Positions 41,146-51,880 of a stretch of 64,000 nucleotides of DNA are shown here, one piece after another. Numbering within the stretch: the stretch's first letter is position 1; each line of letters opens with the position of its first letter. Position numbers and translations under genes: made by a program. Origin of the DNA: Anodontia alba (taxonomy: Eukaryota; Mollusca; Bivalvia; Lucinida; Lucinidae); assembly GCA_964016985.1 (NCBI GenBank), contig OZ024823.1, positions 25,570,095 to 25,634,094 on the forward strand, read 5' to 3'. The notes beneath the pieces were generated by a model. That model did no database searches. It was not told the origin of the DNA and was given only the letters and a program-made list of their open reading frames with translations.

Positions 41146-41404
41146 TATCGCTGTTTTGTTGCCATGAATTCATTTAAATTGTTATTGATTCATTTCTCAA
41201 ATGATTTTTATCTTTGTAAATATACATATATGTATGTAATCTTCACACCTCAATTTAATGTATTTTTATATATTATGCCCATGCAAATTTGTTTATGCTT
41301 GTACTGTTTGTGTATTTGTTGCTAAAGAGGGCCCCAAGGATGATTGGCTACCAGCAAGTTGGGTTACCCTCTCAAAATAAAGAATTTACTTACTTACTTA
41401 CTGA
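40690..41404 (+). pseudogene. 5'-truncated LINE 3' end with (ACTT)n tail
   Basis: Codons about 40,815-41,006 end a LINE reverse-transcriptase protein: SLSFSGVIVWNSIPVNIKNS then QSLDIFVKRC, the conserved Trp-Asn-Ser-Ile/Leu-Pro block found just after the RT domain, matching VDYWNKLPLSVRSADSLSAF of the 31-34 kb LINE. Upstream coding is degenerate. The 3' UTR ends in AATAAAGAATTTACTTACTT and an ACTT tail (about 41,387-41,403), the microsatellite-type 3' end of CR1-like LINEs. It belongs to a different LINE family from the long copy. Confidence 0.75.
41085..41147. repeat. (CT)n/(GTCT)n microsatellite
   Basis: CTGTCTGTCTCTCTCTCTCT-type run within the LINE 3' UTR. Confidence 0.9.
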
Positions 41405-41960
41405 CTAGAAAAAAAATCAGTGTGTTTATCCCGTTGGCCCTCCACACTTGAAGACATTCAGCCTAATTTGATCATAGCCTGAAATTACATTAACTATTCA
41501 TGCTGAAGAATTGAGATAGAACGATACATATGTCTACATATAGCAAGTATTTAACTTTTTATTGTTTCCAGTTGTTATCAGATGAATTATAATACAAACA
41601 TCAGGGATTTTGGACTGTCCTCTACGGGTCTCTTGATATGACCAGCTGTGCCAGATACTTCTTCTGCCATTGGCACATAGCCTTATTTCCCTACTGACTA
41701 GATAGCGTGTACACAACGCGTTCGTAAAATGTCACTTCTGACACCACTGTGTCAGATGGTATTTGTTTGGTACTTGGAATTAGCCTTGATTTGGAAAAAA
41801 ACAGTTACCCATGCTAGTTGCTCATCCTATGCGGATGCTTGGTATTTTCTGTCTACCTGTACCCGGAGTAAATGGCGTGTTGCAACTTGACGACCGAAAC
41901 AAGTCTGACATCTGCAGATGGTCACCTGAAAAAAAAGGATACATAAACTCATTAGATACA
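41405..41960. other. Unassigned non-coding stretch
   Basis: Nothing recognised. Confidence 0.4.
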
Positions 41961-41961
41961 T

Positions 41962-42162
41962 GAACCCTTGTCATGCTGAATCCGGACTTACTCTGCCTTT
42001 GCAAACAGTGTAACTCCAGAGAAGCCAACTGATCTGGTTCTGCACTGTTTGTCATTCAGTATGTAAATTTATATCGACAATCTGGATCTAGTAATCTGAT
42101 TGACTGAAATGGGAGGTAGACTTGGCAGCCTAATTTATTCAGCGTGACAAGGGTTTACTGTG
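41962..42162 (+). mobile_element. TTAA-2c element, copy 1
   Basis: ACCCTTGTCATGCTGAATCC at the left, CAGCGTGACAAGGGTTTA at the right; centre TTTGCAAACAGTGTAACTCC / CTGCACTGTTTG with an apex GAGAAGCCAACTGATC. Matches 48,070-48,285. Confidence 0.7.
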
Positions 42163-42249
42163 GAATAGCTATATGGATCATTTATTTTTGAAACAAATAG
42201 AACGTCAACTTAGACGTTTGTACATGATTACAACAGCTATTTAATGATA

Positions 42250-42460
42250 TTAACCCATTTTAGACCGAATACATTCTCCCACACTATATATTGGACGAAT
42301 CGAATTTCAATTTTAGGTATGTCAGGCTATGTGATTTAGATATCCCAAGAGAAAAATGACTAAACTATCTGCAGACAGTGGACCCTACTCTACAATCTGA
42401 TCTGGGATTGCAATATTTACTTTGCCAAAACCTTTTGGGGTCTCCAGACTAAAATGAATA
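42250..42460 (+). mobile_element. TTAA-2b element
   Basis: TTAACCCATTTTAGACCGAA to CTCCAGACTAAAATGAATAA; hairpin badly eroded. Confidence 0.7.
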
Positions 42461-42735
42461 AATTGCTAACGACAAGTGCGGACTTCTTTGTTCATTGCAT
42501 AGATTCTAGAAACTCGGGTATTGGGCCAACAAAGGGTGAAAAATATTATCACACTGAATCGATGCACAGACTTATCAAGATGTTTGCTGTAAGCACGTTA
42601 GAAATGATTAGTTGTGTTATCATAAAACAGATCCCAAGTACAACAAATATAGAAGTACCTTAACAGGTAATCTGAGAAGTTCCATCCTGCTGACCCTATA
42701 TTACCAATTAAATCACCAAACTTCAGTTTCTATTT
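42461..42735. other. Unassigned non-coding stretch
   Basis: Nothing recognised. Confidence 0.4.
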
Positions 42736-42736
42736 C

Positions 42737-42967
42737 AACCTTTACCACTCTCTGGGCTAATCCAGCAGACGACACATTGATGATATTTTGCTTGTTTTTC
42801 CCAGAAAAGCATTTCATGCAGGTTGTCTCCATTGGAGACAATTTTCAGCTATTGGTTTTCATTTACTTTGGTACACAGTAGAATTAGCCATGAGTACTCG
42901 TCTTTGTTTATCACTTTAATGCATTGACTGAGTTGGGAGCCTTTATGCAAACCGATTGTTTCTTTCT

Positions 42968-43001
<34 letters not shown>

Positions 43002-43456
43002 TATTTCTGTATTAAGAGTAGCATCAGGTTGGCTAGTTGTAAAAGTGCTTTAAACCCCTCGGTGGTTTATTCTGCTGACCGTTCTATGGCGGTGGTCCCG
43101 GTGTTAGTCTTATTCTTTGTTGCTTTGTGATTTATTCTACGAGGCGATTTGTTTTAGTTTTGCATGGTGTTATTTTGTTCTTGTGTATTTCAGTTCTTTG
43201 AGCATTTGGATTACCTCGCTAGGGGAAGAGAAAGCTAATATAAGTGCATTTCGTACGTTTGTTCGATTTGCGCTTGTTTGGTTTTGTCTGTTTCCTCTTC
43301 CTCTTGGTGTCTAGGAAGGGCTGCGGCTTGTGATTGTGGCACTCCCTGGACTTTTCTCTTACCTTTTTTGCATATAATGTCAAAACATGTTTTCTGAGAA
43401 AAAATATTTCAATATGTCGTCTGCTGAAATTTTTACCCAGAGTGCTTGGCGTTAAT
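42737..43456 (-). mobile_element. TTAA-1 element split by an LR repeat
   Basis: Left half 42,737-42,852 (AACCTTTACCACTCTCTGGG to TTGTCTCCATTGGAGACAAT) and right half 43,376-43,456 (AATGTCAAAACATGTTTTCT to AGAGTGCTTGGCGTTAA) are complementary parts of one element; the DNA between is LR copy 3. Confidence 0.75.
42881..43373 (+). repeat. LR repeat, copy 3
   Basis: GAATTAGCCATGAGTACTCG to TTACCTTTTTTGCATA. A T run of over 30 (42,967-43,000) has expanded inside. Shares TATGGCGGTGGTCCCGGTGT and the GGAAGGGCTGCGGCTTGTGA block. Confidence 0.75.
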
Positions 43457-43697
43457 GCGTTCCCCTTGAATCACCATCGGAAAACATAAACAAAATATAA
43501 TCATGGTGTAATCCTAATGTTTATAGTGTAGATAAAGCTTTAGAGCTTTATTTAATAGATTTATTATCTTACTCAGGTACTTTTGTATCTTTTTCAGTTT
43601 CAGACTGTTTGTGTTTGAGGCCAGTATGGATTATTTCGTTTTCGGTTGGGGATAGTGTACCTTGATATATAAGGTAAGCTGGGTTTTCTGGAGTTTT

Positions 43698-43960
43698 CAT
43701 TACGAAAACACGCCTATTCAAATATACTGAACATTATACCATCAAAAAATGAAAATTTTCAGATAAAAATTCTGATATTATTTATATTTCTGCTCAAAAC
43801 ATAGATTGTGAGTACTCGTTAGAACCGCCTACCGAGTACCCACAATCTGTGTTTTTGAGCAGAAATAAGAAAAATAATGTATACCCCTGTAAACCCCAGT
43901 TTTACTATATAAAAGTGGGGGTTAAGGGGGTCAACATTATATAGGTGTGTTTTCGTGATG
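43698..43960 (-). mobile_element. PAL-A copy 11, asymmetric core deletion
   Basis: Ends intact. Core reads TTAGAACCGCCTACCGAGT: the second CGAGGCGGTTCTAA arm is lost. Confidence 0.85.
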
Positions 43961-44039
43961 TGAAATTGTTGTTCATAGTTCCGGTGTTTGGCTTGTTATC
44001 TGTGGTCTTTTATTTACGATTCAACCGTGAACCAATTTT

Positions 44040-44590
44040 TATCCGTTGAATGGTGAATAGATTCTAAAAGGCATGACCATTGAGAGCAATAAACAATCTC
44101 ACAAAACTATAAGTGACGACACCCAGGAAATGACACAGTCATGAAACACAGCCTTCTCGAGGCACCAAAGGAAGGAGAGATGAGGAACAAAACCATTACG
44201 AAAACATGCCTATTCAAATATACTGAAAATTTTATCACCCAAAAAATGAAAATTTTCAGATAAAAAATACTGATATTTTTCTTGTTTCTGCTCAAAATAT
44301 AGATTGTGGTTACTCGTTAGAACCGCCTCGATGAGGCGGTTCTAACGAGTACCCACAATCTATGTTTGGAGCAGAAATAAGAAGAATACTGTATACCCCT
44401 GTAAACCCCAGTTTTACTATAAAAAAAATGGGGTTTAAGGGGGTCAAAATTATATAGGCATGTTTCGTGATTGCCATATATGAAACCAAAGAGCCACAAA
44501 CAAAGAACGATAAATAGACTCCTCTAAAGAATCTAAAAGGAATGACCATTGAGATCATTGAAAACACTCACAAAACTGAAAATAGCTGAT
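44040..44590 (-). repeat. LR-related sequence duplicated around PAL-A copy 12
   Basis: ATTCTAAAAGGCATGACCAT...CTCACAAAACT (about 44,059-44,108) recurs as AATCTAAAAGGAATGACCAT...CTCACAAAACT (about 44,529-44,577). CCCAGGAAATGACACAGTCA ties it to the LR copy at 38,735. Confidence 0.55.
44194..44472 (-). mobile_element. PAL-A copy 12
   Basis: Full length; hairpin core with apex CCTCGATGAGG, one mismatch per arm. Confidence 0.85.
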
Positions 44591-44693
44591 TAGTCAAGTT
44601 TTCTTGACCAAACTAGGTAGTTTCGGCCAATTAGGCCCCATCTATGGCCCTCAGATATATAAGTAGAGTTATCATATACCGTTACTCCATGAT

Positions 44694-44885
44694 AAAACAT
44701 GTTGGATAAAATTTTCTTCAGACGACATATTGAAATAGCTTTCTTTTTATTCCAAGAAACATGATTTGACATTTTAATTTGCATGAAATGTCAACTTCCT
44801 GTTTCCTGTTTTCTGGGGAAAATTAAAAGTATCATGAATTTATCGTCTGCTGCATTAGCCCAGAGAGTTGTAAAGATTAAAGTTA
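44694..44885 (+). mobile_element. TTAA-1 element
   Basis: AACATGTTGGATAAAATTTT, TTCAGACGACATATTGAAAT, then a partial centre and ATCGTCTGCTGCATTAGCCC ending GTTGTAAAGATTAA. Confidence 0.65.
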
Positions 44886-44917
44886 ATATAGAATATCCAC
44901 TTTTCCACGTATCTTCA

Positions 44918-45195
44918 CATTACGAAAACACGCCTATTCAAATACACTGAAAATTTTACCACGAAAAAATGAAAATTTTCAGATAAAAATTTCTGATATT
45001 TTTCAAATATCTGCTCAAAACATAGATTGTGGATACTCGTTAGAACCGCCTCGTCGAGGCGGTTCTAACGAGTATCCACAATCTATGTTTTTAGCAGAAA
45101 TAAGAAAAATAATGCATACCCCTGTAAACCCCAGTTTTACTATATAAAAGTGGGGTTTAAGGGGGTCAAAATTATATAGGTATGTTTTCGTGATG
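44918..45195 (-). mobile_element. PAL-A copy 13
   Basis: Full length; the core palindrome is perfect across about 60 bp and carries a paired change (GGATACTCG with CGAGTATCC) in both arms. Confidence 0.9.
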
Positions 45196-45835
45196 TGCCA
45201 CCGGATATAATTGCAAGTCCAGACGTAAATGCAAGTGTCAGGAGGACAATGTGTTGTAACTGGTTGAAATGGCAACCGTAGAAGCAAGATTTTATCCACA
45301 ATTTCAAGTTGCTCCACTTTTCGAAGTCATCGATATAGTTTCTGTTGACTCAGCCTTTTCGACGTCATGAAATGCCCAAAAAATCTGACTCAACTGACCT
45401 TTTGCTGTAAGTTTTAACTTACAGAACAATTAGATACTGCAGGTTAAAATGCCGGATAGAGAAGCTCTGAAGTGCAGACTGATCGAGGTCTTCTCTGTTT
45501 CCATATGCGATAAGTACTCTTTTCCCATGACATAGCCCATTTTTAAGTGAATTGGTTCAGACAGACGTTCATCTACCCAGCTTGTTATGTAATCATTTAG
45601 CCATTGTCTTATCTCAACAGAAGAAACTACTTGAAACAATGCTGATAAAATATCTTGAACATAAGTATCATGGTGTTTCGAATTATCAAGGAAGTAAGAA
45701 ATGGATATTCTTGTATTATAGGCTTGACGTATATATTACGATCTTATTACCTTCTCATGGGATGATAATGAGTTTTATATTTTTTTCCTCGAATCCATCT
45801 AAAATATCAAGATTTCTTCGGTCATCACTGTTAAA
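45196..45835. other. Unassigned non-coding stretch
   Basis: Nothing recognised; a palindrome-like GTAAGTTTTAACTTAC at about 45,407-45,422. Confidence 0.4.
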
Positions 45836-45839
45836 TGTT

Positions 45840-45978
45840 TTAACGCTTAGCACTCTTCGTGGTAAAAATTTTAGCAGACGACATAATGATTTTTTTTTAT
45901 TTTTCCCAGAAAACAAGATTTGACATTTCATGGAAATTGTTTCCAGTGGAGATTAGCCAAAAGAGTGGTAATTTTTAA
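45840..45978 (+). mobile_element. TTAA-1 element, apex lost
   Basis: TTAACGCTTAGCACTCTTCG to AAAGAGTGGTAATTTTTAA; one arm plus both ends remain. Confidence 0.7.
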
Positions 45979-46735
45979 GCATAATTGGCACTGTGTCAAC
46001 GGCAAGGAATGGTCGAACTCAGTGATCAAAAAGCGCTGAGAGTGCTGATGAGGGCGGGTGCGTCAAATTCTATAGGCCTCCAGCTAGAATTGATTGGGAT
46101 TCACGCTGAAATTAAAAAAATACCGATACTTACGGTGGAAAAGGTGTTTAGTAACACCGCGGCTTGATTACACCTTTTACCCAACGCTGTAGATTTGGCG
46201 GGTTTTACTGGGAGTAGTCATATTCGTCCGCCGGTACTTTACTCAATATGATTTAAATCTTATTTCTTTAAAGGTTAGAAGTTTTTCATTTGTTTCGTTT
46301 ATTTATTCGCTACTAATAAGCATCAGAGTGTATAATATGTTTGAATGCAGAATTCAGCGTTAGCGTTAGCAGGGAACTACTTGCTAGGTAGTTATTAGGT
46401 TGGAAGTAACAGAAAAACAGATTGTCGAAATGTGGTATGATAATGATGGCGGTTATGCAATCGCCCCTTACAGGTATCGTTTGGTGGAGTTAAAGCCTAG
46501 ATCCCTATTCTTCATCTCTACCTTTCTGATAAAACCAAGACAGTTTGTGATCGTGTGAACGTTCGTAGGTACGTGCATGCCCATATCTACCAGTTTGTTT
46601 GTTGCACACAAACAGGATTCTATGCGCGGATAATTTCTTTGACATTAAAGGTTATCCATGATCAGATTATGAAACTTGAAAGTCAATTGGCTGTGCTTTA
46701 ACTATCGTATTAGACTTAATTACCGTACTGTGCGC
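45979..46735. other. Unassigned non-coding stretch
   Basis: No repeat from the families seen; a frame open at 45,985-46,167 has no recognisable features. Confidence 0.4.
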
Positions 46736-46739
46736 TTAG

Positions 46740-46740
46740 G

Positions 46741-46783
<43 letters not shown>

Positions 46784-46988
46784 TTTTTCAAAATAACTGA
46801 GAAAACTTGTAATTAAATATGTATCTGCTACTAAAAGTACGCTAAACAAGATCAGCAAACGACTATGTAATGGTGTTTATACGATGTTTTGTGTGTGTGT
46901 GTGTGTGCGTGTATGTGTGTGTGTTTTGATTTTTTGTTTTGTTTTGTTTTTTGTTTTGTTTTGTTTTGTTGTTGTTGTTGTTTTCTGA
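46740..46988. repeat. Cluster of microsatellites
   Basis: (TTTA)n at 46,741-46,785, (GT)n at about 46,889-46,923, then (TTTTG)n and (TTG)n to 46,984. Confidence 0.9.
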
Positions 46989-47002
46989 TTTTCTTTATAA
47001 AA

Positions 47003-47083
47003 GTATATGTTGCGGGTATTCATTTGAATTGCATCGACAAGTCGATGCAATTTAAATGAATGCCAACAACATATGCTTTTATA
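47003..47083. repeat. Hairpin related to the PAL-A/B/D core
   Basis: TATATGTTGCGGGTATTCAT TTGAATTGCATCGAC faces its complement ending AACATATGC; loop CAAG-type. Outer TATAAAAG/CTTTTATA also pair. The pattern TATRTTG.GGGTAYTC.TT.GAAT matches PAL-A, B and D arms. Confidence 0.75.
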
Positions 47084-47332
47084 AATGAAAATGTAAACAG
47101 TACACTGATTGTAATCTCAAGACTACGGAATTGCTTGACTGTGCACTTTTAAGGGTATGTGCGGTAATTAGGTCGAATACGGTATATTAACAGTTGTAGC
47201 AGAGCTATATGAGACACAACGTTAGAAAAATACGCACATATACGCTTTCTGACGTAGAGGCTGATATGGTTTTAACAGTAGATCACCTGAAGGTTGTATA
47301 GTTTCATGACTACGGGGTTTTATTTTTTTATT
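47084..47332. other. Unassigned non-coding stretch
   Basis: Nothing recognised. Confidence 0.4.
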
Positions 47333-47334
47333 TA

Positions 47335-47540
47335 CAGTCGACTTTCGTTATCTCGAAGTCCAGGGGACTCTTTGAAATACTTTGAGATATCCGTATTTTG
47401 ACATATTTGATTTGCAGAATTGAAAGAAAAATAAATCGAACAACCACATTTCACAAATGGATAAGTAATTTGACTCCTGATGTTAGAGATATATTCAAAA
47501 AAATATTGTGGAAAAGACGAGAAATCGCTCCTTAGTGGTC
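47335..47540 (+). mobile_element. PAL-C pogo-like MITE, right half missing
   Basis: CAGTCGACTTTCGTTATCTC after TA (47,333-47,334), continuing to the first hairpin arm GACGAGAAATCGCTCCTTAG, then unrelated sequence. Confidence 0.75.
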
Positions 47541-47574
47541 TTCGGTATAAACTGGCTGATGACAGTGATTTTAA

Positions 47575-47770
47575 TTTAACTTTAACCTGTTAGACTTAAA
47601 TAGAAGCAGACTACATGTGAATAAAACCCACGTATTTTTCACAGAAAATAAAGATTCATTTCATTGTCTACTCTGGAGAGAAATAGAATAAATTATCAGG
47701 CTTTAATTTCTACGAAAAAACTGCAACTGTCCTCTGCTGAACTTGCTTATATAGAGCGCTAAAGTGCTAC
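47575..47770. mobile_element. TTAA-1 element, strongly diverged
   Basis: AGAAGCAGACTACATGTGAA and CTGTCCTCTGCTGAACTTG keep the end motifs; palindrome broken. Confidence 0.4.
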
Positions 47771-48069
47771 TTAATGGGACGCTAAAATGAAAATTAGCGT
47801 CTGGCACATGACAGCATTATAGACTACCGCCCTACCTTGCGATCGAGTCAGAGTCTTCTTTGTTTGCCAAACAGTTATTTAGGCGTTCTAGAGTAACGCC
47901 CAATGAAGTTCATGGATGCGCAGACTAATCTAGGTTTCCACTGATCACATATACCATACTTACTCTAAGTATAGGCCAGACAGATGTAGGCCAGATCAAA
48001 CGTTCTACTATGGAATACACTGCTTCTCATTCAGCAATTGTAGATATGTCAACAGGTAGTGAAATGGAT

Positions 48070-48288
48070 TTTGTCAAAGTTAACCTTAATCCTACTGAAC
48101 CCGGATATGTCCTGCCCTTGCAAACAGTGTAGATCCAGATCACTTGGCTTCTGAAGAAACCAACTGATCTGGATCTGCACTGTTTGCCATTAAGTATGTG
48201 AATTTGTATCAAAAACCTAGATCAAGTAAGCTGAAAATTAGAAGTGGGCGCGGCATCTTAATTTATTCAGTATGGTAAGGGTTAAGGA
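48070..48288 (+). mobile_element. TTAA-2c element, copy 2
   Basis: GTTAACCTTAATCCTACTGA to CAGTATGGTAAGGGTTAA; centre GCAAACAGTGTAGATCCAGA TCACTTGG / GATCTGGATCTGCACTGTTT. Confidence 0.75.
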
Positions 48289-48535
48289 CAAGTGTGGTAA
48301 GGGGTTTAAATGCCCGAATATTTGAAATAGGTACATATGCTTCTGAAAGTGCACTTGATTTTCCGTATTGCGCCTCTTATATGAATTTTGAATGCGCATG
48401 CGCACAGTCTCGTCAGAGGCCAGATTATCTTTGGAACTTATAGTGCACTGCACATTCCCAGACCACATTGCGCATGCCTGAAGCCTGGTCTTGACATGCG
48501 CAGTACAAATCTGCCTGAAGAGAGCTTTAGTCATT
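48289..48535. other. Region with CATGCGCA-rich repeats
   Basis: GAATGCGCATGCGCACAGTC, CATTGCGCATGCC and GACATGCGCAGTAC recall the weaker half of the GCGC family; no gene. Confidence 0.4.
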
Positions 48536-48539
48536 ATTG

Positions 48540-48790
48540 TTTATATCAAATTTTACCCTAAGTATTCGGACATATTTACTCCTTATCATACTTATCCTAA
48601 AATTTGACCAAGTCCATTTAAGCCTACTACAGTTTCGTGTATCTCAAACATTGAGTGACGTGTAGCAAATAGTGTAGATCCTGATCAGACGCCGCATTCT
48701 GCGGCGTCTGATCTGGGTCTACACTGTTTGCGCAGGCCGGTCTGTCCGAACATTTAGGATAAAAATGGTAAATATTTTGTATGTCCAGTT
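48540..48790 (+). mobile_element. TTAA-2d element
   Basis: TTTTACCCTAAGTATTCGGA to GTCCGAACATTTAGGATAAA; hairpin 48,664-48,732 nearly perfect. The ends differ from subtypes a-c but the same end sequence (TCCTAAGTATTCGGAC) recurs at 54,612. Confidence 0.65.
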
Positions 48791-48989
48791 GACAGAGGCG
48801 ACACTCAATAATGACCACTCAACCTGGCTCCATTACAATCAGCAACAGATGGGCAATTATCTAAAAATGTCAACATATATCATACCCTGACATTTTACAT
48901 TTCAAATGACATGACAGGGCAGGAATGGACACTACTCTACTCATTTTAGATTGTAGGTCACCTTGACGTTTGCAGTCCAGTCCTGAATA

Positions 48990-49217
48990 CCCCGTTTAAG
49001 CCTAGCGTCCCATAAAAGGGACATTGGAAAACAGTGTAGACCCAGATCAGACGCCGCATAACGCGGCGTCTGATCAGGGTCTACACTGTTAGCATTTAAT
49101 ACAGGAATTTCTACAAAACATGGCATTAATAAAAACTAACCGGACATCCCTTCTACTTGAAATGGACCGGTCCGAAGAGTGAAGGTAGAAGAGTCCACTA
49201 GGCATAAATGGGTTAAT
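48990..49217 (-). mobile_element. TTAA-2a element, full length
   Basis: CGTTTAAGCCTAGCGTCCCA to GGCATAAATGGGTTAA; hairpin ACAGTGTAGACCCAGATCAG / CTGATCAGGGTCTACACTGT nearly perfect, mirrored relative to the 27.6-kb copy. Confidence 0.8.
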
Positions 49218-49555
49218 TGTTTTTGGACATACAGCATATACAACACTGGTTTCGAAATTACTTTTTATTGTCTTTACGCCCTGGAATATTTTCTACAGAT
49301 CAGTGATTTAGTACGATTCCACCTCAGTTTGTTCTTTTTGTGTTTTTATTATGCTTCATATTAATTTAGAGCAAATTGCTTAACCCGACTTATATCCTAA
49401 CTATCGGGGTGGGTGGTACTGTCTTATGTCAGTGCTCGAGGTCAACCTTTTATGTTTACCATAGTTACCCTAATTATGCAGACACAATTATTCTCACCGT
49501 ACATATCCTAAACCTAGAACAATTCCATATAAATATCTGATTATGTATCAACAGT
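49218..49555. other. Unassigned non-coding stretch
   Basis: Nothing recognised. Confidence 0.4.
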
Positions 49556-49564
49556 GCTGTATTA

Positions 49565-49645
49565 GTGGCAAATACTGCAGACCATGGTCAGACGATGCCG
49601 CGTTCTCTGGCAGCTGGTCCAAGTCTGCAATGGTTGCTCAGATCT
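49565..49645. mobile_element. TTAA-2 core, eroded
   Basis: GTGGCAAATACTGCAGACCA to AGTCTGCAATGGTTGCTC with many unpaired positions. Confidence 0.5.
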
Positions 49646-49659
49646 ATGAATCCGGATAT

Positions 49660-49938
49660 CATTACGAAAACATGCCTATTCAAATATATTGAGAATTTTA
49701 CCACCAAAAAATGAAAATGTTCAGATGAAAAAAATCTGATATTTTCCATATTACTGCTGAAAACATAGATTGTGGGTACTCTCTAGAACCGCCTCGTTGA
49801 GGCGGTTCTAACGAGTACCCACAATCTATGTTTTCAGCAGGAATAAGAAAGATAATGTTTACCCCTGTAAACCCCAGTTTTACTATATAAAAGTGGGGTT
49901 TAAGGGGGTCAAAATTATATAGGCATGTTTTCGTGAAG
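49660..49938 (-). mobile_element. PAL-A copy 14
   Basis: Full length, sited next to the TTAA-2 core; hairpin has one mismatch (ACTCTCTAGAACC against GGTTCTAACGAGT). Confidence 0.85.
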
Positions 49939-50440
49939 TTCAAGGGAAATATGTTGTGCAGTTTCTGTTTGTAGTTAACTTAAGCAGATATTTGGTGGTC
50001 AAAAAATGTTATGGTAGTACATGAAAGAGGCATGCACCCATATTTGTATCTTTTCTTTTTTTCTTTTTTTTTTCTTTTTTTTTTTTTTTTTTTTTCGTCA
50101 ATTTGCGATAGTTTATATCTTCATATAAGGAGTATGTTATTTTATTTTTTTTTTTTGTTATTTCTTATTATACGGTTATTTGCGCACAACGCGACAAACG
50201 ATACCTTGTTGGGAGTTAAACAGGACAAAGAAGTAGACTCAGCCATTAAGTTTTACCCCCTTCCGTCCATTCTTCTGTCTTTTCTGTTGAGTACTTTCCG
50301 GGTATATACGTATATTCCTAGTAGATTGAAAGACGAAACTCAAATATTGTGAAATGATGATAATGTGTCGCTTGGCTATTGTAAAAGCCGCGTCCTGACT
50401 ATACATAAACGGTTTGAAAGAAAACAGACAAATTTGGTGT
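49939..50440. other. Unassigned stretch with T-rich tract
   Basis: T/TC-rich run at about 50,048-50,097; no gene. Confidence 0.4.
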
Positions 50441-50444
50441 AGTA

Positions 50445-50691
50445 AGCAAGCGATTCACATGAAATGCCGTCTTATTTTCTCTGAAAAAAAAATAATAAAA
50501 CGTATATCAGAATGTCGTTGAAATATGTTTTTTTTTATTATTTTATTATCCCCAGGAAACAGGATTGGCCATTTTATGCAAATTATGGAGACTTTTTGCA
50601 TGAAATGTCAAATCCTGTTTTCTGGGAAAAATTAGAAAAATATCATCCATTTGTCGTCTGTTGAATCTGCCCAGAGAATGGTAAAGGTTAA
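50445..50691 (-). mobile_element. TTAA-1 elements, half copy followed by a nearly complete one
   Basis: CGATTCACATGAAATGCCGT to AGAATGTCGTTG (50,447-50,527) is one right half; CAGGAAACAGGATTGGCCAT to GAGAATGGTAAAGGTTAA (50,557-50,691) is a second copy with palindromic centre. Confidence 0.65.
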
Positions 50692-50914
50692 ACACCCTTT
50701 TTGGATGAAGGAGGTTCAAATTGTACATTTCCATGCAGATACTCATATTAAGATTACTTTTCCAGACAAGTTTGCTGATAGCCTAATCGGTAACAATAGG
50801 AAGATGAGTAAAATGTGTTTTTATAACTCATTTTCAACCCATGGAAAATCCAACCTCTGCCTGTGTTTGAACAATGAACATCCAGTCTCCCCGGGCCAGT
50901 GTCTGAAATCGATA

Positions 50915-51000
50915 GATGAGTGGCAAACAGGGTAGACCCAGATCAGACGCCGCGTTTCGCGGCGTCTGATCTGGGTCTACACTGTTTGCTCAAATACGTA
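50915..51000. mobile_element. TTAA-2 hairpin core, near perfect
   Basis: GGCAAACAGGGTAGACCCAG to GGGTCTACACTGTTTGCTC, apex GCCGCGTTTCGCGGC. Same flanks (GATGAGTGGCAAAC) as the remnants at 9,650 and 18,155, suggesting a further subtype. Confidence 0.7.
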
Positions 51001-51300
51001 AAGTAAATAGGATAGTCTAGAAGTTGCCGAATAGCGAATACCCTGATCTGTCTGTGCAGATGTTTTCTCAGTTCACTTGTATTGTATTTCTTTCCCAGAT
51101 CATACACACATTAGGTTTGTTTTTGCCTAACAAAAGGTGCTGACAGAAAAAAAGAACATGAGGAAAATGCGCTTTCGGTTAATTGTCTACACGTGGGAAA
51201 GCCAACCGTTTTCATATGTAATATACACAAATGTGAACACTTAGAAATGACCGCAATCACAAATCACAGAATTTCCAAGTTACTGGAGGCAGGTCGTCGT

Positions 51301-51483
51301 TTTGCTAAGCACACTGGGTAAAAAATTCACCAGACGAAGTTTTGAAATATGTTTCTTATTTTTCCGAGAAAACACGATTTTGACATTACATGTAAATCGT
51401 CTCCATCGGAGTCAAATCCTGTTTTCAGAGAAAAATAAGAAACATATCATCAATTTATCGTCTGCTGAGAGTGTAAAGGTTAA
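51301..51483 (+). mobile_element. TTAA-1 element
   Basis: TTGCTAAGCACACTGGGTAA to GAGAGTGTAAAGGTTAA; GACGAAGTTTTGAAATATG and TTTATCGTCTGCTGA present, central arm truncated. Confidence 0.65.
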
Positions 51484-51639
51484 AACAGCGAACAGTTATG
51501 GAACCATTGCTTAATGCCCCCACACACTATATGTTGGAAGAGTCAAAATTTAATTTTAGGAAAATCAGCCTATATACATCACTTGAACTTTCTCATGACT
51601 TCTGTCTCCACCGATTCCTGGCCTCACTGGTTCCCGGGC

Positions 51640-51880
51640 CACGTCAAGCGAACGGTGTCTTCGAACATGCGCCAAATGCACAGATTCAGATTCATCCCGC
51701 GCATGTGCAAAGTCTCATCCGGGCATTTGCTCTCCAATGATATAGTCTTTTGTGTCCAATGATTCTACTAGCGGACAGCGAAGGCCCAGATCAGACTGCG
51801 CGGATGCGCAGTCTGATCTGGGCATTCGCTGTCCACACATGCTCCGAAGGTATATTTTCGCTTGGTGCGGTTCATGTAAG
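51640..51880 (+). mobile_element. GCGC-family variant (GCGC-b), copy 1
   Basis: CCACGTCAAGCGAACGGTGT, CTTCGAACATGCGCC, a diverged first half, then the perfect hairpin CAGCGAAGGCCCAGATCAGA / TCTGATCTGGGCATTCGCTG (about 51,776-51,832) and ACACATGCTCCGAAGG. Confidence 0.7.
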
